Below, one piece after another: positions 1-5,505 of a stretch of DNA of 9,824 nt (position 1 is its first letter; each line of letters starts with the position of its first letter). The stretch lies in contig JAGLBU010000146.1 of NCBI GenBank assembly GCA_023146575.1, positions 1-9,824 of the forward strand. The letters are read 5' to 3'. The stretch comes from Methylococcales bacterium (GTDB lineage Bacteria; Pseudomonadota; Gammaproteobacteria; Methylococcales; Methylomonadaceae). A model generated the notes under the pieces. The model was not told the DNA's origin, did no database searches, and saw nothing but the letters and a program-made list of their open reading frames with translations. Made by a program: the position numbers and the translations under genes.

Positions 1-1617
1 GATCACACGCTTTTAAACGCGCGTTACAGCTGTATTGATAGTCTTTTAATGCACACGCATTATCAACCGCTTCAAGAAAATTTAAAACAAATAGGGGACA
101 TTGAACGCATTAGCGCCCGAATTGCCTTAAAATCTGCCCGACCGCGTGATTTAGTCACACTCAGGCAAACCTTATCGGTCTTACCTGAATTACAACAACA
201 ATTATTAGCCATTGAAAATCCCCATTTAACACAAATAGCAGAAAAAATAGGTCAGCACCCTACCCTGCTACAATTATTACAACGGGCAATTATTGAAACG
301 CCTCCCGTGTTAATCCGAGATGGCGGCGTGATTGCCGATCACTACGATCAACAGCTTGATGAATTACGCAACCTAAGCCAAAATGCCGATCAATTTTTAC
401 TCGATATGGAGGCGCGTGAACGTGAGGCGACAGGGATTTCAACGTTGAAAGTTAATTACAACCGTGTACATGGTTTTTATATTGAAATTTCACGTTTGCA
501 CAGCGAGAAAGTGCCTACCCATTACACCCGCAAACAAACACTAAAAAATGCTGAACGCTATATTACTGAAGAATTAAAAGCCTTTGAAAATCAGGTGTTA
601 AATGCACGCGGACAGTCTCTAAGTTATGAAAAAAAGTTATATGATGAGTTATTAGACCTTATTAATCAGGATTTAAGAACCCTACAACAATGCGCCACAG
701 CCTTAGCCGAATTAGATGTCATTAGCTGTTTTTCCGAACGCGCCGATCATTTAAACCTCAATCGTCCGCAGTTAAGCCTTAAAACAGGGCTGGATATTAA
801 ACAAGGGCGGCATATCGTAGTCGAACAGGTTTCCTCAACGCCTTTTGTCCCTAATGATGTCTCATTTTCACCTCAGCGACGCATGTTAGTGATTACAGGA
901 CCGAATATGGGCGGAAAATCCACTTACATGCGCCAAGTAGCATTGATTGTCTTATTAATGCATATTGGTTGTTATGTACCTGCAAAATCCGCTCGTTGTG
1001 GTATTGTGGATAAAATATTTACCCGTATTGGTGCATCCGATGATTTAGCGAATGGGCGCTCCACCTTTATGGTTGAAATGTCAGAAACCGCCAATATTTT
1101 ACACAATGCAACGGTGAATAGTTTGATCTTAATGGATGAAATTGGACGTGGCACCAGCACCTTTGATGGCTTGTCATTAGCATGGGCAGCGGCGGAACAT
1201 TTGGCAAAAACGACCCAAGCCTTTACCTTGTTTGCCACCCATTATTTTGAACTAACCCGCTTAGCAGATGATCATAAGACCATCTATAATCTGCATTTAG
1301 ACGCAAAAGAACACGGTGATAAAATTATTTTTTTACACGCGGTTAAAGAAGGGGCGGCGAGTCAAAGCTATGGTTTGCAAGTTGCCGCGCTTGCGGGCGT
1401 TCCTCGCGGTGTGATTAAACAGGCACAGGCGAAATTACGTCAATTAGAAGAAAAATCTTATCATGAGCAACAATTAGTCATAGACGATGGTCAAGTCGAT
1501 TTGTTTTCAGCCGATGAGCATCATCCCGTGTTGAGTTTATTAGAAAAAATTGACCCCGATGACATTAGCCCCAAAGAGGCACTCAAATTACTGTACCGAT
1601 TTAAAAGCTTGCGCTAA
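1..1617 (+). CDS. mutS: DNA mismatch repair protein MutS, C-terminal part (5' end cut by window edge)
   Basis: MutS recognises base mismatches and small loops and, with ATP, recruits MutL to start repair. The reading frame is open to base 1, so the ATG at 49 is internal and not the start. The visible 538 residues match roughly residue 316 onward of E. coli MutS (853 aa) by landmark spacing; the mismatch-binding N-terminal domain lies outside the window. Visible are the lever/clamp region (blocks like [29 protein letters not shown]), then the ATPase: Walker [10 protein letters not shown] at 898-924, the STFMVEM block near 1067, Walker [13 protein letters not shown] near 1123-1158 with D-E at 1135-1140, and FATHYFELT near 1240. 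The protein ends in YRFKSLR, the usual MutS ending, so the 3' end is intact. The Hcp-like gene follows 47 bp later on the same strand; that gap shows no clear terminator. Identity is certain from recalled family motifs; no frameshift is seen. Confidence 0.98.
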   Translation, partial: DHTLLNARYSCIDSLLMHTHYQPLQENLKQIGDIERISARIALKSARPRDLVTLRQTLSVLPELQQQLLAIENPHLTQIAEKIGQHPTLLQLLQRAIIETPPVLIRDGGVIADHYDQQLDELRNLSQNADQFLLDMEAREREATGISTLKVNYNRVHGFYIEISRLHSEKVPTHYTRKQTLKNAERYITEELKAFENQVLNARGQSLSYEKKLYDELLDLINQDLRTLQQCATALAELDVISCFSERADHLNLNRPQLSLKTGLDIKQGRHIVVEQVSSTPFVPNDVSFSPQRRMLVITGPNMGGKSTYMRQVALIVLLMHIGCYVPAKSARCGIVDKIFTRIGASDDLANGRSTFMVEMSETANILHNATVNSLILMDEIGRGTSTFDGLSLAWAAAEHLAKTTQAFTLFATHYFELTRLADDHKTIYNLHLDAKEHGDKIIFLHAVKEGAASQSYGLQVAALAGVPRGVIKQAQAKLRQLEEKSYHEQQLVIDDGQVDLFSADEHHPVLSLLEKIDPDDISPKEALKLLYRFKSLR

Positions 1618-1664
1618 GATTCGTCCTACGCCCTATTCCCCGATTAAATTTTAAGAGTTCAAAC

Positions 1665-3305
1665 ATGTTTTGTTACCATTGCCAAGAAGCCAAAAAAAAT
1701 AAAGCCTGTGATACCGCAGGAATTTGCGGCAAAAAAGCGCCCTTATCCAGCTTACAAGATTTATTAGTTTACACTTTAAAAGGCTTGGCTTTTTACGCGG
1801 TAAAAGCACAAGAATCTCAGCTTGATTTAACACGATGCAATCAATTCAGTGTGCGCGCTTTATACGCCACCGTCACCAATGTGAATTTTGATTCCGCTGA
1901 ATTTGTGGGTTTAATTACCGAATCCGTTCAACGACGTAATGCCTTAGCCAAACAATTACCCGCGATTGAGTCCGTGCCAGAAGAAGCCTCTTGGCAATAT
2001 GATACGATTGATGAGAAAGAATTTATCAAAAAAGGCGAATCGGTGAGTGTTCCTTCCTTAGCCAACGATGAGGAAGCTTATCATGGCTTGCGAGAATCCT
2101 TGGTGTATGCGGTGAAAGGGCTGGCCTCTATTACCCACCATGCCTTAATGTTGGGTGAAGAAGAAACAAAATTTTATGCCTTTATTCATCAGGCGTTACA
2201 TTTTTCCCTCAACGAACATAGCCTAGAAGAAGCCCTAGCGCTCAATTTAGAATGTGGAAAATTAGGTTTAGAGGCGATGACGTTATTAAATCATGCCAAT
2301 ACAAACCGCTTTGGCGAGCCAATTCCTACCCATGTTCATACTGATGTGTGGGATAAAGCAGGGATTTTAATTTCAGGCTCAAACCTTCAAGACCTTCAAG
2401 CGGTGTTAGAACAAACGGTCGATACAGGTATTGATGTTTACACCCACGGCGAAGCACTAATCGCCCATGCCTATCCTGCGTTTAAACGATTTTTTAATTT
2501 AGCAGGGCATTATGGCGGCGCATGGCAAGATCAAAAAAATCAATTTGCCAAATTTAACGGCGCATTATTAGTTACCAGCAACAGCCTCCAACAAGCTAAA
2601 AAAACCTATATTGAAAAATTATTCACCACGGGTATGGTCGGGTGGGATGCTATTCCCCATATTGCCAATCAAACATCCAATTCTGAAAAAAATTTCACAC
2701 CGCTTATTGAGCAAGCCAAGCAAAACACAGCACCAACCTTATTAACCAATAACATCATTACCACAGGCTATGGACTGCAAAGCTTACTCGCCTTAACCGA
2801 TGATATTACCAACGCAATTGAAACAAAAAAAATCGCCCGAATCATCGTCATTGCAGGCTGTGACGGGCGACATAAAGAACGACGTTATTACACCGAATTA
2901 GCCGAAAAATTACCAAAAGATTGTTTGATTTTAACCTGCGGCGAAACCAAATACCGTTTTAACACCTTAGAATTTAGCGATATTAATGGTATTCCACGTT
3001 TACTTGATGCAGGACAAAGCAGTGATTTTTATGTCATTACCCAATTTTTACACGCCTTACAAAAAAGCCTAAAGATTGAAAGTTTAAACGCCCTACCCGT
3101 CTCCTTTAATATTGCATGGTATGAACAGCAAACGATTATTATGTTTTTATCCTTATTAGCGCTAGGGATTAAAAATGTCCGCTTAGGCCCAACCTTACCG
3201 CCGTTTTTTAATGAGGAAATTTTAGCGATGTTAGATGAAAAATTTTCATTAAAAGGCATTGGAACCGTTGAAGACGATATTGAAGCTATGCTGAAAGGCA
3301 AATAA
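1665..3305 (+). CDS. hcp: Hybrid-cluster protein (Hcp/prismane) family protein lacking most hybrid-cluster ligands
   Basis: Hcp proteins are cytosolic Fe-S enzymes linked to NO and hydroxylamine reduction. This complete 546-aa protein has normal family length. The N-terminal motif C3-x2-C6-x8-C15-x5-C21 has the spacing of Desulfovibrio-type (class I) Hcp, which binds a [4Fe-4S] cluster. Family blocks run throughout: TNVNFDS near 71, DVYTHGE near 257, AGCDGR 397-402, KYRFN 429-433, IPRLLDAGQ 443-451, AWYEQ 484-488, LGPTLPPF 507-514. Set against recalled D. vulgaris and E. coli sequences, the hybrid-cluster ligands are: His to Ser239, Glu kept (E263), Cys to Ser307, persulfide Cys kept (C399), Cys to Glu427, Cys to Ser452, Glu kept (E487). 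A Cys at 425, two residues before the lost one, might partly compensate. The Lys after WYEQ is Gln489. Start: ATG at 1665 with AAGAG about 8 nt upstream. No Hcr reductase gene is in view. The family call is certain; hydroxylamine reductase activity is doubtful. Confidence 0.93.
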   Translation: MFCYHCQEAKKNKACDTAGICGKKAPLSSLQDLLVYTLKGLAFYAVKAQESQLDLTRCNQFSVRALYATVTNVNFDSAEFVGLITESVQRRNALAKQLPAIESVPEEASWQYDTIDEKEFIKKGESVSVPSLANDEEAYHGLRESLVYAVKGLASITHHALMLGEEETKFYAFIHQALHFSLNEHSLEEALALNLECGKLGLEAMTLLNHANTNRFGEPIPTHVHTDVWDKAGILISGSNLQDLQAVLEQTVDTGIDVYTHGEALIAHAYPAFKRFFNLAGHYGGAWQDQKNQFAKFNGALLVTSNSLQQAKKTYIEKLFTTGMVGWDAIPHIANQTSNSEKNFTPLIEQAKQNTAPTLLTNNIITTGYGLQSLLALTDDITNAIETKKIARIIVIAGCDGRHKERRYYTELAEKLPKDCLILTCGETKYRFNTLEFSDINGIPRLLDAGQSSDFYVITQFLHALQKSLKIESLNALPVSFNIAWYEQQTIIMFLSLLALGIKNVRLGPTLPPFFNEEILAMLDEKFSLKGIGTVEDDIEAMLKGK

Positions 3306-3312
3306 TAATGTA

Positions 3313-3354
3313 AAGCACGTTAACCTAGTTTTTTTTGAATACGCTTACGTGCTT
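3313..3354. repeat. 8-bp inverted repeat spanning the convergent gene ends
   Basis: AAGCACGT at 3313-3320 and ACGTGCTT at 3347-3354 are perfect inverse copies 26 nt apart, with a T8 run (3329-3336) between them. They sit at the junction where the plus-strand Hcp-like gene and the minus-strand anti-sigma gene converge with only 14 bp between coding ends. The right arm is inside the anti-sigma coding region. A role in termination is possible, but there is no U-run directly after the stem in either direction, so this is weak as an intrinsic terminator. Confidence 0.3.
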
Positions 3355-3553
3355 CAGGTGATAAGGTAATTTTAGAATTATACTGGTCAATATTTTTGGC
3401 AAACTTTTGTAAAGAATTTAATTGACCAACATAACGTCGACAGGTTTTACACATCCATAAATGAACTGTTAATTCCATTTTTTGATGGTTAGGAAGTTTA
3501 CTACTATTAAGGCGTGTAGAAGCCAGTTCAATAATTTTTTGACAACTTAACAT
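3320..3553 (-). CDS. Small zinc-finger anti-sigma factor (zf-HC2 type)
   Basis: This 77-aa soluble protein has the H31-x3-C35-x2-C38 motif of zinc-binding anti-sigma domains (HLWMCKTCRRY), plus C4 near the N-terminus, which may complete the site. No membrane segment is visible, so it would act in the cytosol by binding and inhibiting the sigma factor encoded just upstream. Proteins of this size and motif commonly follow ECF sigma genes of the same subfamily. Its ATG (3551-3553) lies inside the last codons of the sigma gene (7-bp overlap), which indicates translational coupling and supports a cognate pair. A strong purine-rich ribosome site, GGGGAGGAAGG, sits just upstream of the ATG. Cys/His zinc sites of this kind often respond to oxidants or metals; for this protein that is inference. 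Confidence 0.85.
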   Translation of the reverse strand: MLSCQKIIELASTRLNSSKLPNHQKMELTVHLWMCKTCRRYVGQLNSLQKFAKNIDQYNSKITLSPEARKRIQKKLG

Positions 3554-4131
3554 CCTTCCTCCCCTTGATTAAACCAGTGTGCGGTTAAGCAGTGTCGTAA
3601 TTTCATACGGGTACGCGATAAAGCGATCCATACTTGATTTTCGGTTTTAAAATTTAATATCTGACAACACTCTTTTGTTGAGCGTCCATCCAGTACTTGC
3701 AAAATAAATAAGCGCGCCATTGTATCGGAAAGCCCTGCTTGGCATTGATAAAAAACCTCCCAGAATTGTTCATCATCCATGCTTTTTTCAGGCGATGCCC
3801 ATGCGCGTAATGAAACCTGCCAATGACCTTTTTCATCAAATTGCTGATGAAGTAAGTCATCCCCTAACTCTTTTTCAGTTAATAAGGGTAATTCTCGTTG
3901 AGATTTTCGGTAATAATCCATAATTTTATGTTTTAAAATACCGATAAGCCATGATTGAACGGACGACTTTTGGTTGAATTTTTTGAGTCCCTGAAGCGCG
4001 GATAAAAGGGTTTCTTGGACTAAATCTTCAGCTATATCTTGTGTGCGAACACGAATGAGTGCATAACGATATAAAACATCTCCATATTCATGCAACCATG
4101 TTTTGGGGTCTAGCGCGAGCATTGAAGTCAT
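3547..4131 (-). CDS. ECF-type RNA polymerase sigma-70 factor
   Basis: This 194-aa extracytoplasmic-function sigma factor would direct RNA polymerase to a small stress regulon. Region 2 spans about residues 15-80: QDIAEDLVQETLLSAL at 31-46, and the promoter -10-binding segment near SVQSWLIGILKHKIMDYYR, 57-75. Region 4 with its helix-turn-helix spans about 130-185 (LSDTMARLFILQVLDG and STKECCQILN, then SRTRMKLRHCL). Between them is a linker of about 50 residues with GHWQVSLRAWASPE, typical of the sigma subfamily (TIGR02943-like, from memory) that pairs with short zinc-finger anti-sigmas. Regions 1.1 and 3 are absent. Start: ATG at 4129-4131, with AGGAAG about 13 nt upstream (a long spacing); Met4 is an alternative start. 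The EGKC-repeat peptide gene lies 191 bp upstream on the same strand. That pairing resembles Cupriavidus, where an ECF factor (RpoQ) controls a gold/copper-induced peptide operon; the parallel is inference. Confidence 0.93.
   Translation of the reverse strand: MTSMLALDPKTWLHEYGDVLYRYALIRVRTQDIAEDLVQETLLSALQGLKKFNQKSSVQSWLIGILKHKIMDYYRKSQRELPLLTEKELGDDLLHQQFDEKGHWQVSLRAWASPEKSMDDEQFWEVFYQCQAGLSDTMARLFILQVLDGRSTKECCQILNFKTENQVWIALSRTRMKLRHCLTAHWFNQGEEGC
3554..3564 (-). promoter_or_regulatory. Strong Shine-Dalgarno for the anti-sigma inside the sigma gene
   Basis: On the minus strand GGGGAGGAAGG directly precedes the anti-sigma ATG and lies within the last sigma codons. It is a better ribosome site than the sigma gene's own, so the anti-sigma may be translated at least as well as the sigma. 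This supports the 77-aa start. Confidence 0.6.
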
Positions 4132-4162
4132 AATGAGAATCAGCTTCCTTTTATAAAATCAT

Positions 4163-4168
4163 AGTATA
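4163..4168 (-). promoter_or_regulatory. Candidate -10 element upstream of the sigma gene
   Basis: On the minus strand TATACT (inside GTTATACTAT) lies 31 nt before the sigma ATG and is close to the sigma-70 -10 consensus. No good -35 is present 16-18 bp upstream. A nearby TTGACC at 4200-4205 instead fits TTAAAT (4175-4180) with a long 19-bp spacer. Either could give the sigma gene its own promoter, separate from the peptide gene. Weak evidence. Confidence 0.25.
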
Positions 4169-4180
4169 ACTTTTATTTAA

Positions 4181-4208
4181 GGCTTGAAACCCATATTAAG
4201 GTCAAGCC
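4181..4208. repeat. Inverted repeat GGCTTGA / TCAAGCC upstream of sigma gene
   Basis: GGCTTGA at 4181-4187 and TCAAGCC at 4202-4208 form a perfect 7-bp inverted repeat with a 14-nt loop. It could be an RNA hairpin in the transcript reaching the sigma gene, or an operator. No T-run follows on either strand that would make it a classic terminator. Confidence 0.4.
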
Positions 4209-4209
4209 A

Positions 4210-4237
4210 CTCTTGAAGTGGGAATTTTCTCCAAGAG
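4210..4237. repeat. Inverted repeat CTCTTG / CAAGAG
   Basis: CTCTTG at 4210-4215 and CAAGAG at 4232-4237 are inverse copies with a 16-nt loop, directly next to the GGCTTGA hairpin. Stability alone would be modest. It is recorded because three such structures are packed into this 191-bp gap. Confidence 0.3.
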
Positions 4238-4248
4238 CAGTTGTCCTT

Positions 4249-4288
4249 GTGATCGTTTTAAAAGGTATCGCTTCCTTTTTACGATCAC
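4249..4288. repeat. Two-part stem-loop downstream of the EGKC-repeat peptide gene
   Basis: GTGATCGT (4249-4256) pairs with ACGATCAC (4281-4288). After a small internal loop, AAAAGG (4260-4265) pairs with CCTTTT (4274-4279), leaving an 8-nt loop. It begins 34 bp beyond the stop codon of the peptide gene (minus strand), within the gap before the sigma gene. There is no U-tract after it, so an intrinsic terminator is unlikely. A 3' stabilising or attenuating structure separating a highly expressed peptide from the sigma gene is plausible. An operator is the alternative. Confidence 0.5.
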
Positions 4289-4322
4289 GGTCCCTCACCA
4301 CATTAAGATCAATTTAGCGTGT

Positions 4323-4682
4323 TTATTTTCCTTTATTCTCCCCGCATTTTCCTTCACCACATTTACCTTCTTTTGTTTTAGATTTTTTATCTTTTTTGTC
4401 GCCACACTTTCCTTCGCCGCACTTGCCTTCTTTTGTTTTAGATTTTTTATCTTTTTTGTCGCCACCGCATTTACCTTCGCCACAAGCACCTTCTTTCTTT
4501 TTCATAGTGCTATCACTCGTTTCTGCAACTTGCATATAACCTTCCGACAAATCGGTTAGTTCAAATAAAGCCCCTTCAGATACATTAATATTGGGCGCTT
4601 CAGCAGAAACAACTCCTATGCCTAATCCTGATAAAAGTGTGGTGCCAAGTGCAATAGAAAGTGATTTATGATTGGTTTTCAT
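4323..4682 (-). CDS. Secreted EGKC-repeat peptide, HvfA/GigP/bufferin-like precursor
   Basis: The 119-aa protein starts with a Sec signal peptide (MKTNHKSL, then a hydrophobic stretch to VSA), with likely cleavage after A27. A middle part has the FELTDLSEGYMQVAE block (40-54) typical of HvfA-like proteins. The tail has three CGEGKCG units: Cys 67/72, 88/93 and 108/113, each pair five apart, separated by Lys/Asp-rich GDKKDKKSKTK linkers. Five EGKC motifs and one EGAC motif are present. In the HvfA family, EGKC cysteines are modified by a DUF692 (MNIO) enzyme with a partner protein, and the product binds copper in the periplasm. Those enzyme genes are absent here, so whether this peptide is modified is unknown. 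The ATG at 4680-4682 is preferred over the one at 4722-4724: AAAAGGA lies 8 nt upstream and a signal peptide starts directly. An ECF sigma/anti-sigma pair follows on the same strand. Family call from motif; metal role inferred. Confidence 0.85.
   Translation of the reverse strand: MKTNHKSLSIALGTTLLSGLGIGVVSAEAPNINVSEGALFELTDLSEGYMQVAETSDSTMKKKEGACGEGKCGGDKKDKKSKTKEGKCGEGKCGDKKDKKSKTKEGKCGEGKCGENKGK
4351..4470. repeat. 60-bp tandem repeat (two units) in the EGKC peptide gene
   Basis: Positions 4351-4410 and 4411-4470 are head-to-tail 60-bp units, each coding for 20 residues (an EGKC pair plus a Lys-rich linker). The central 40 bp, 4366-4405 and 4426-4465, are identical. A third, degenerate EGKC pair flanks them at the N-terminal side, with one extra Gly codon. 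Silent and coding differences are confined to the EGKC part, so the linker duplication is probably recent or gene-converted. Confidence 0.9.
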
Positions 4683-4690
4683 AAGAATAG

Positions 4691-4765
4691 TCCTTTTAAA
4701 AATATAATTTTGGTTTAGAATCACAATGAATCTGTTTATTAGTCGCTTAAGGAGGTCATTCCTTT
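4691..4765 (-). promoter_or_regulatory. Leader of the EGKC peptide gene with SD, anti-SD-like and SD-like segments
   Basis: Reading the minus strand 5' to 3': AAAGGAA (4759-4765), then ACCTCCTTA (4748-4756, the same nine bases as the 3' tail of 16S rRNA), then the peptide's SD AAAAGGA (4691-4697). TCCTT can pair either with the upstream AAGGA (5-bp stem, 6-nt loop) or with the SD, so two exclusive structures are possible. TTGAAA (4763-4768) could be a -35, but no convincing -10 follows. No transcription start is known. This is structure seen in the sequence; a regulatory role is inference. Confidence 0.3.
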
Positions 4766-4826
4766 CAAAAAAGTTTAATTTTTTTACGATTTTTTAAAAT
4801 TTTCAATTAAAATGGCCTAACTGATG

Positions 4827-4946
4827 TTACGCAGTAGCCTGTTTTAAAACCTGCAACTCATTGAATGCTCGAAGCGCTTTTAAATACAGCTTACACTTTA
4901 GTGCAACGTGAATTGCACTTGTTAGTTGAATCCACGAAATATCTAC
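4827..4946 (-). pseudogene. Possible remnant of a coding sequence, unidentified
   Basis: A minus-strand frame stays open for 39 codons with no ATG, bounded by TAA at 4947-4949 and ending at TAA 4827-4829. The text is protein-like: ISWIQLTSAIHVALK, then LYLKALRAFNELQVLKQ, a plausible amphipathic helix. It could be the tail of a decayed gene in the 277-bp space between the RnfB-like and EGKC peptide genes. I do not recognise the family, and chance is a real alternative at this length. A short hairpin, AGTGCAA/TTGCACT, lies inside it at 4900-4919. Apart from this and the peptide leader I see nothing in the 4683-4959 gap. Confidence 0.2.
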
Positions 4947-4959
4947 TTAAAAAACGGTT

Positions 4960-5505
4960 TTAAGATTTAGCCACATTTCGGGCTTTCATCATGGCCATTA
5001 AGGCGGATTTTTGTTTATTGGCTTGGATTTTTTTATTCGCTTTTATGGTTATTAAGCGTTGTTGTTTCGCTTCATAACGCTGCTTAGCCAACGCTGAACT
5101 GTATTTTTTTTTGGTTGGCTGTATTTCAATACAATCGACAGGACACGGTGGCACACACAGTTCACAACCTGTACATTCAGATGCGATCACCGTATGCATT
5201 TGTTTGGATACCCCTAAAATTGCATCAACAGGGCAAGCATCTAAACATTTAGTACACCCGATGCAGTCCTCTTCAATGATAATCGCCACCTGAAGTGGTG
5301 TGTGTGCGCCAAACGTGGGATTTAAAATTTCAACGGGTTTATCTAAAAAATTAGCTAAAGCGTGGATGGTTTCAATGCCACCAGGAGGGCATTGGTTTAT
5401 TTTCGCATCGCCTGCAACTAACGCGGTGGCATAAGGTTTACAGCCTTGATAACCACAGCGTTCGCATTGTGTTTGAGGTAATAAGTCATTAATGGCATCA
5501 ATCAC
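4960..5505 (-). CDS. rnfB: RnfB-like iron-sulfur (ferredoxin) protein without membrane anchor
   Basis: This 181-aa protein is predicted to carry three [4Fe-4S] clusters. The first is the RnfB-type motif C14-x2-C17-x4-C22-x16-C39 (TQCERCGYQGCKPYA, then NQCPPGG). The others are two bacterial ferredoxin motifs: C81-x2-C84-x2-C87-x3-C91-P and C111-x2-C114-x2-C117-x3-C121-P. The C-terminus is Lys/Gln-rich, with a likely helix (YEAKQQRL onward). In the Rnf complex, RnfB passes electrons from ferredoxin or NADH-linked steps. E. coli RsxB has an N-terminal membrane helix of about 30 residues before this domain; here the protein begins directly at the Fe-S domain, so it is probably soluble. No rnfA, C, D, G or E is nearby. 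The start is GTG (5503-5505), overlapping the TAG of the FKBP gene by one base, with AAGGT just upstream, which implies translational coupling. The family is certain; membership of an Rnf complex is not. Confidence 0.9.
   Translation of the reverse strand: MIDAINDLLPQTQCERCGYQGCKPYATALVAGDAKINQCPPGGIETIHALANFLDKPVEILNPTFGAHTPLQVAIIIEEDCIGCTKCLDACPVDAILGVSKQMHTVIASECTGCELCVPPCPVDCIEIQPTKKKYSSALAKQRYEAKQQRLITIKANKKIQANKQKSALMAMMKARNVAKS

Noticed and set aside
49..51. ATG at 49 as the start of mutS
   Set aside because: The frame is open to base 1, and the sequence before it is also MutS-like (the lever region precedes the visible blocks), so the gene continues past the edge.
4249..4288. Intrinsic terminator after the EGKC peptide gene
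   Set aside because: The stem is good but no U-run follows on the minus strand; it is recorded as a structure of unknown role.
4295..4489. Minus-strand Lys-rich, histone-like frame
   Set aside because: An out-of-frame reading of the same 60-bp repeats, with no ribosome site or start context of its own.
4218..4559. Open plus-strand frame rich in Phe and Ala, looking like a membrane protein
   Set aside because: It is the antisense of the EGKC repeat gene: Lys/Glu codons read backwards give Phe/Leu. The minus frame has a signal peptide, SD and family motifs.
4683..4724. Earlier ATG at 4722-4724 for the EGKC peptide (14 extra residues)
   Set aside because: The extension would put the SD inside the coding region and add an unneeded stretch before a normal signal peptide.
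4749..4764. Plus-strand perfect Shine-Dalgarno AAGGAGGT as the start of a small gene
   Set aside because: The only nearby plus-strand start-like codon is an ATT leading to a stop after six codons; no coding potential follows.
5111..5293. Plus-strand 60-codon frame opposite the RnfB-like gene
   Set aside because: A shadow of the Cys-rich ferredoxin codons; no ribosome site and no protein-like family features. The same applies to the frames opposite mutS, the Hcp-like gene, sigma, FKBP and tamA.
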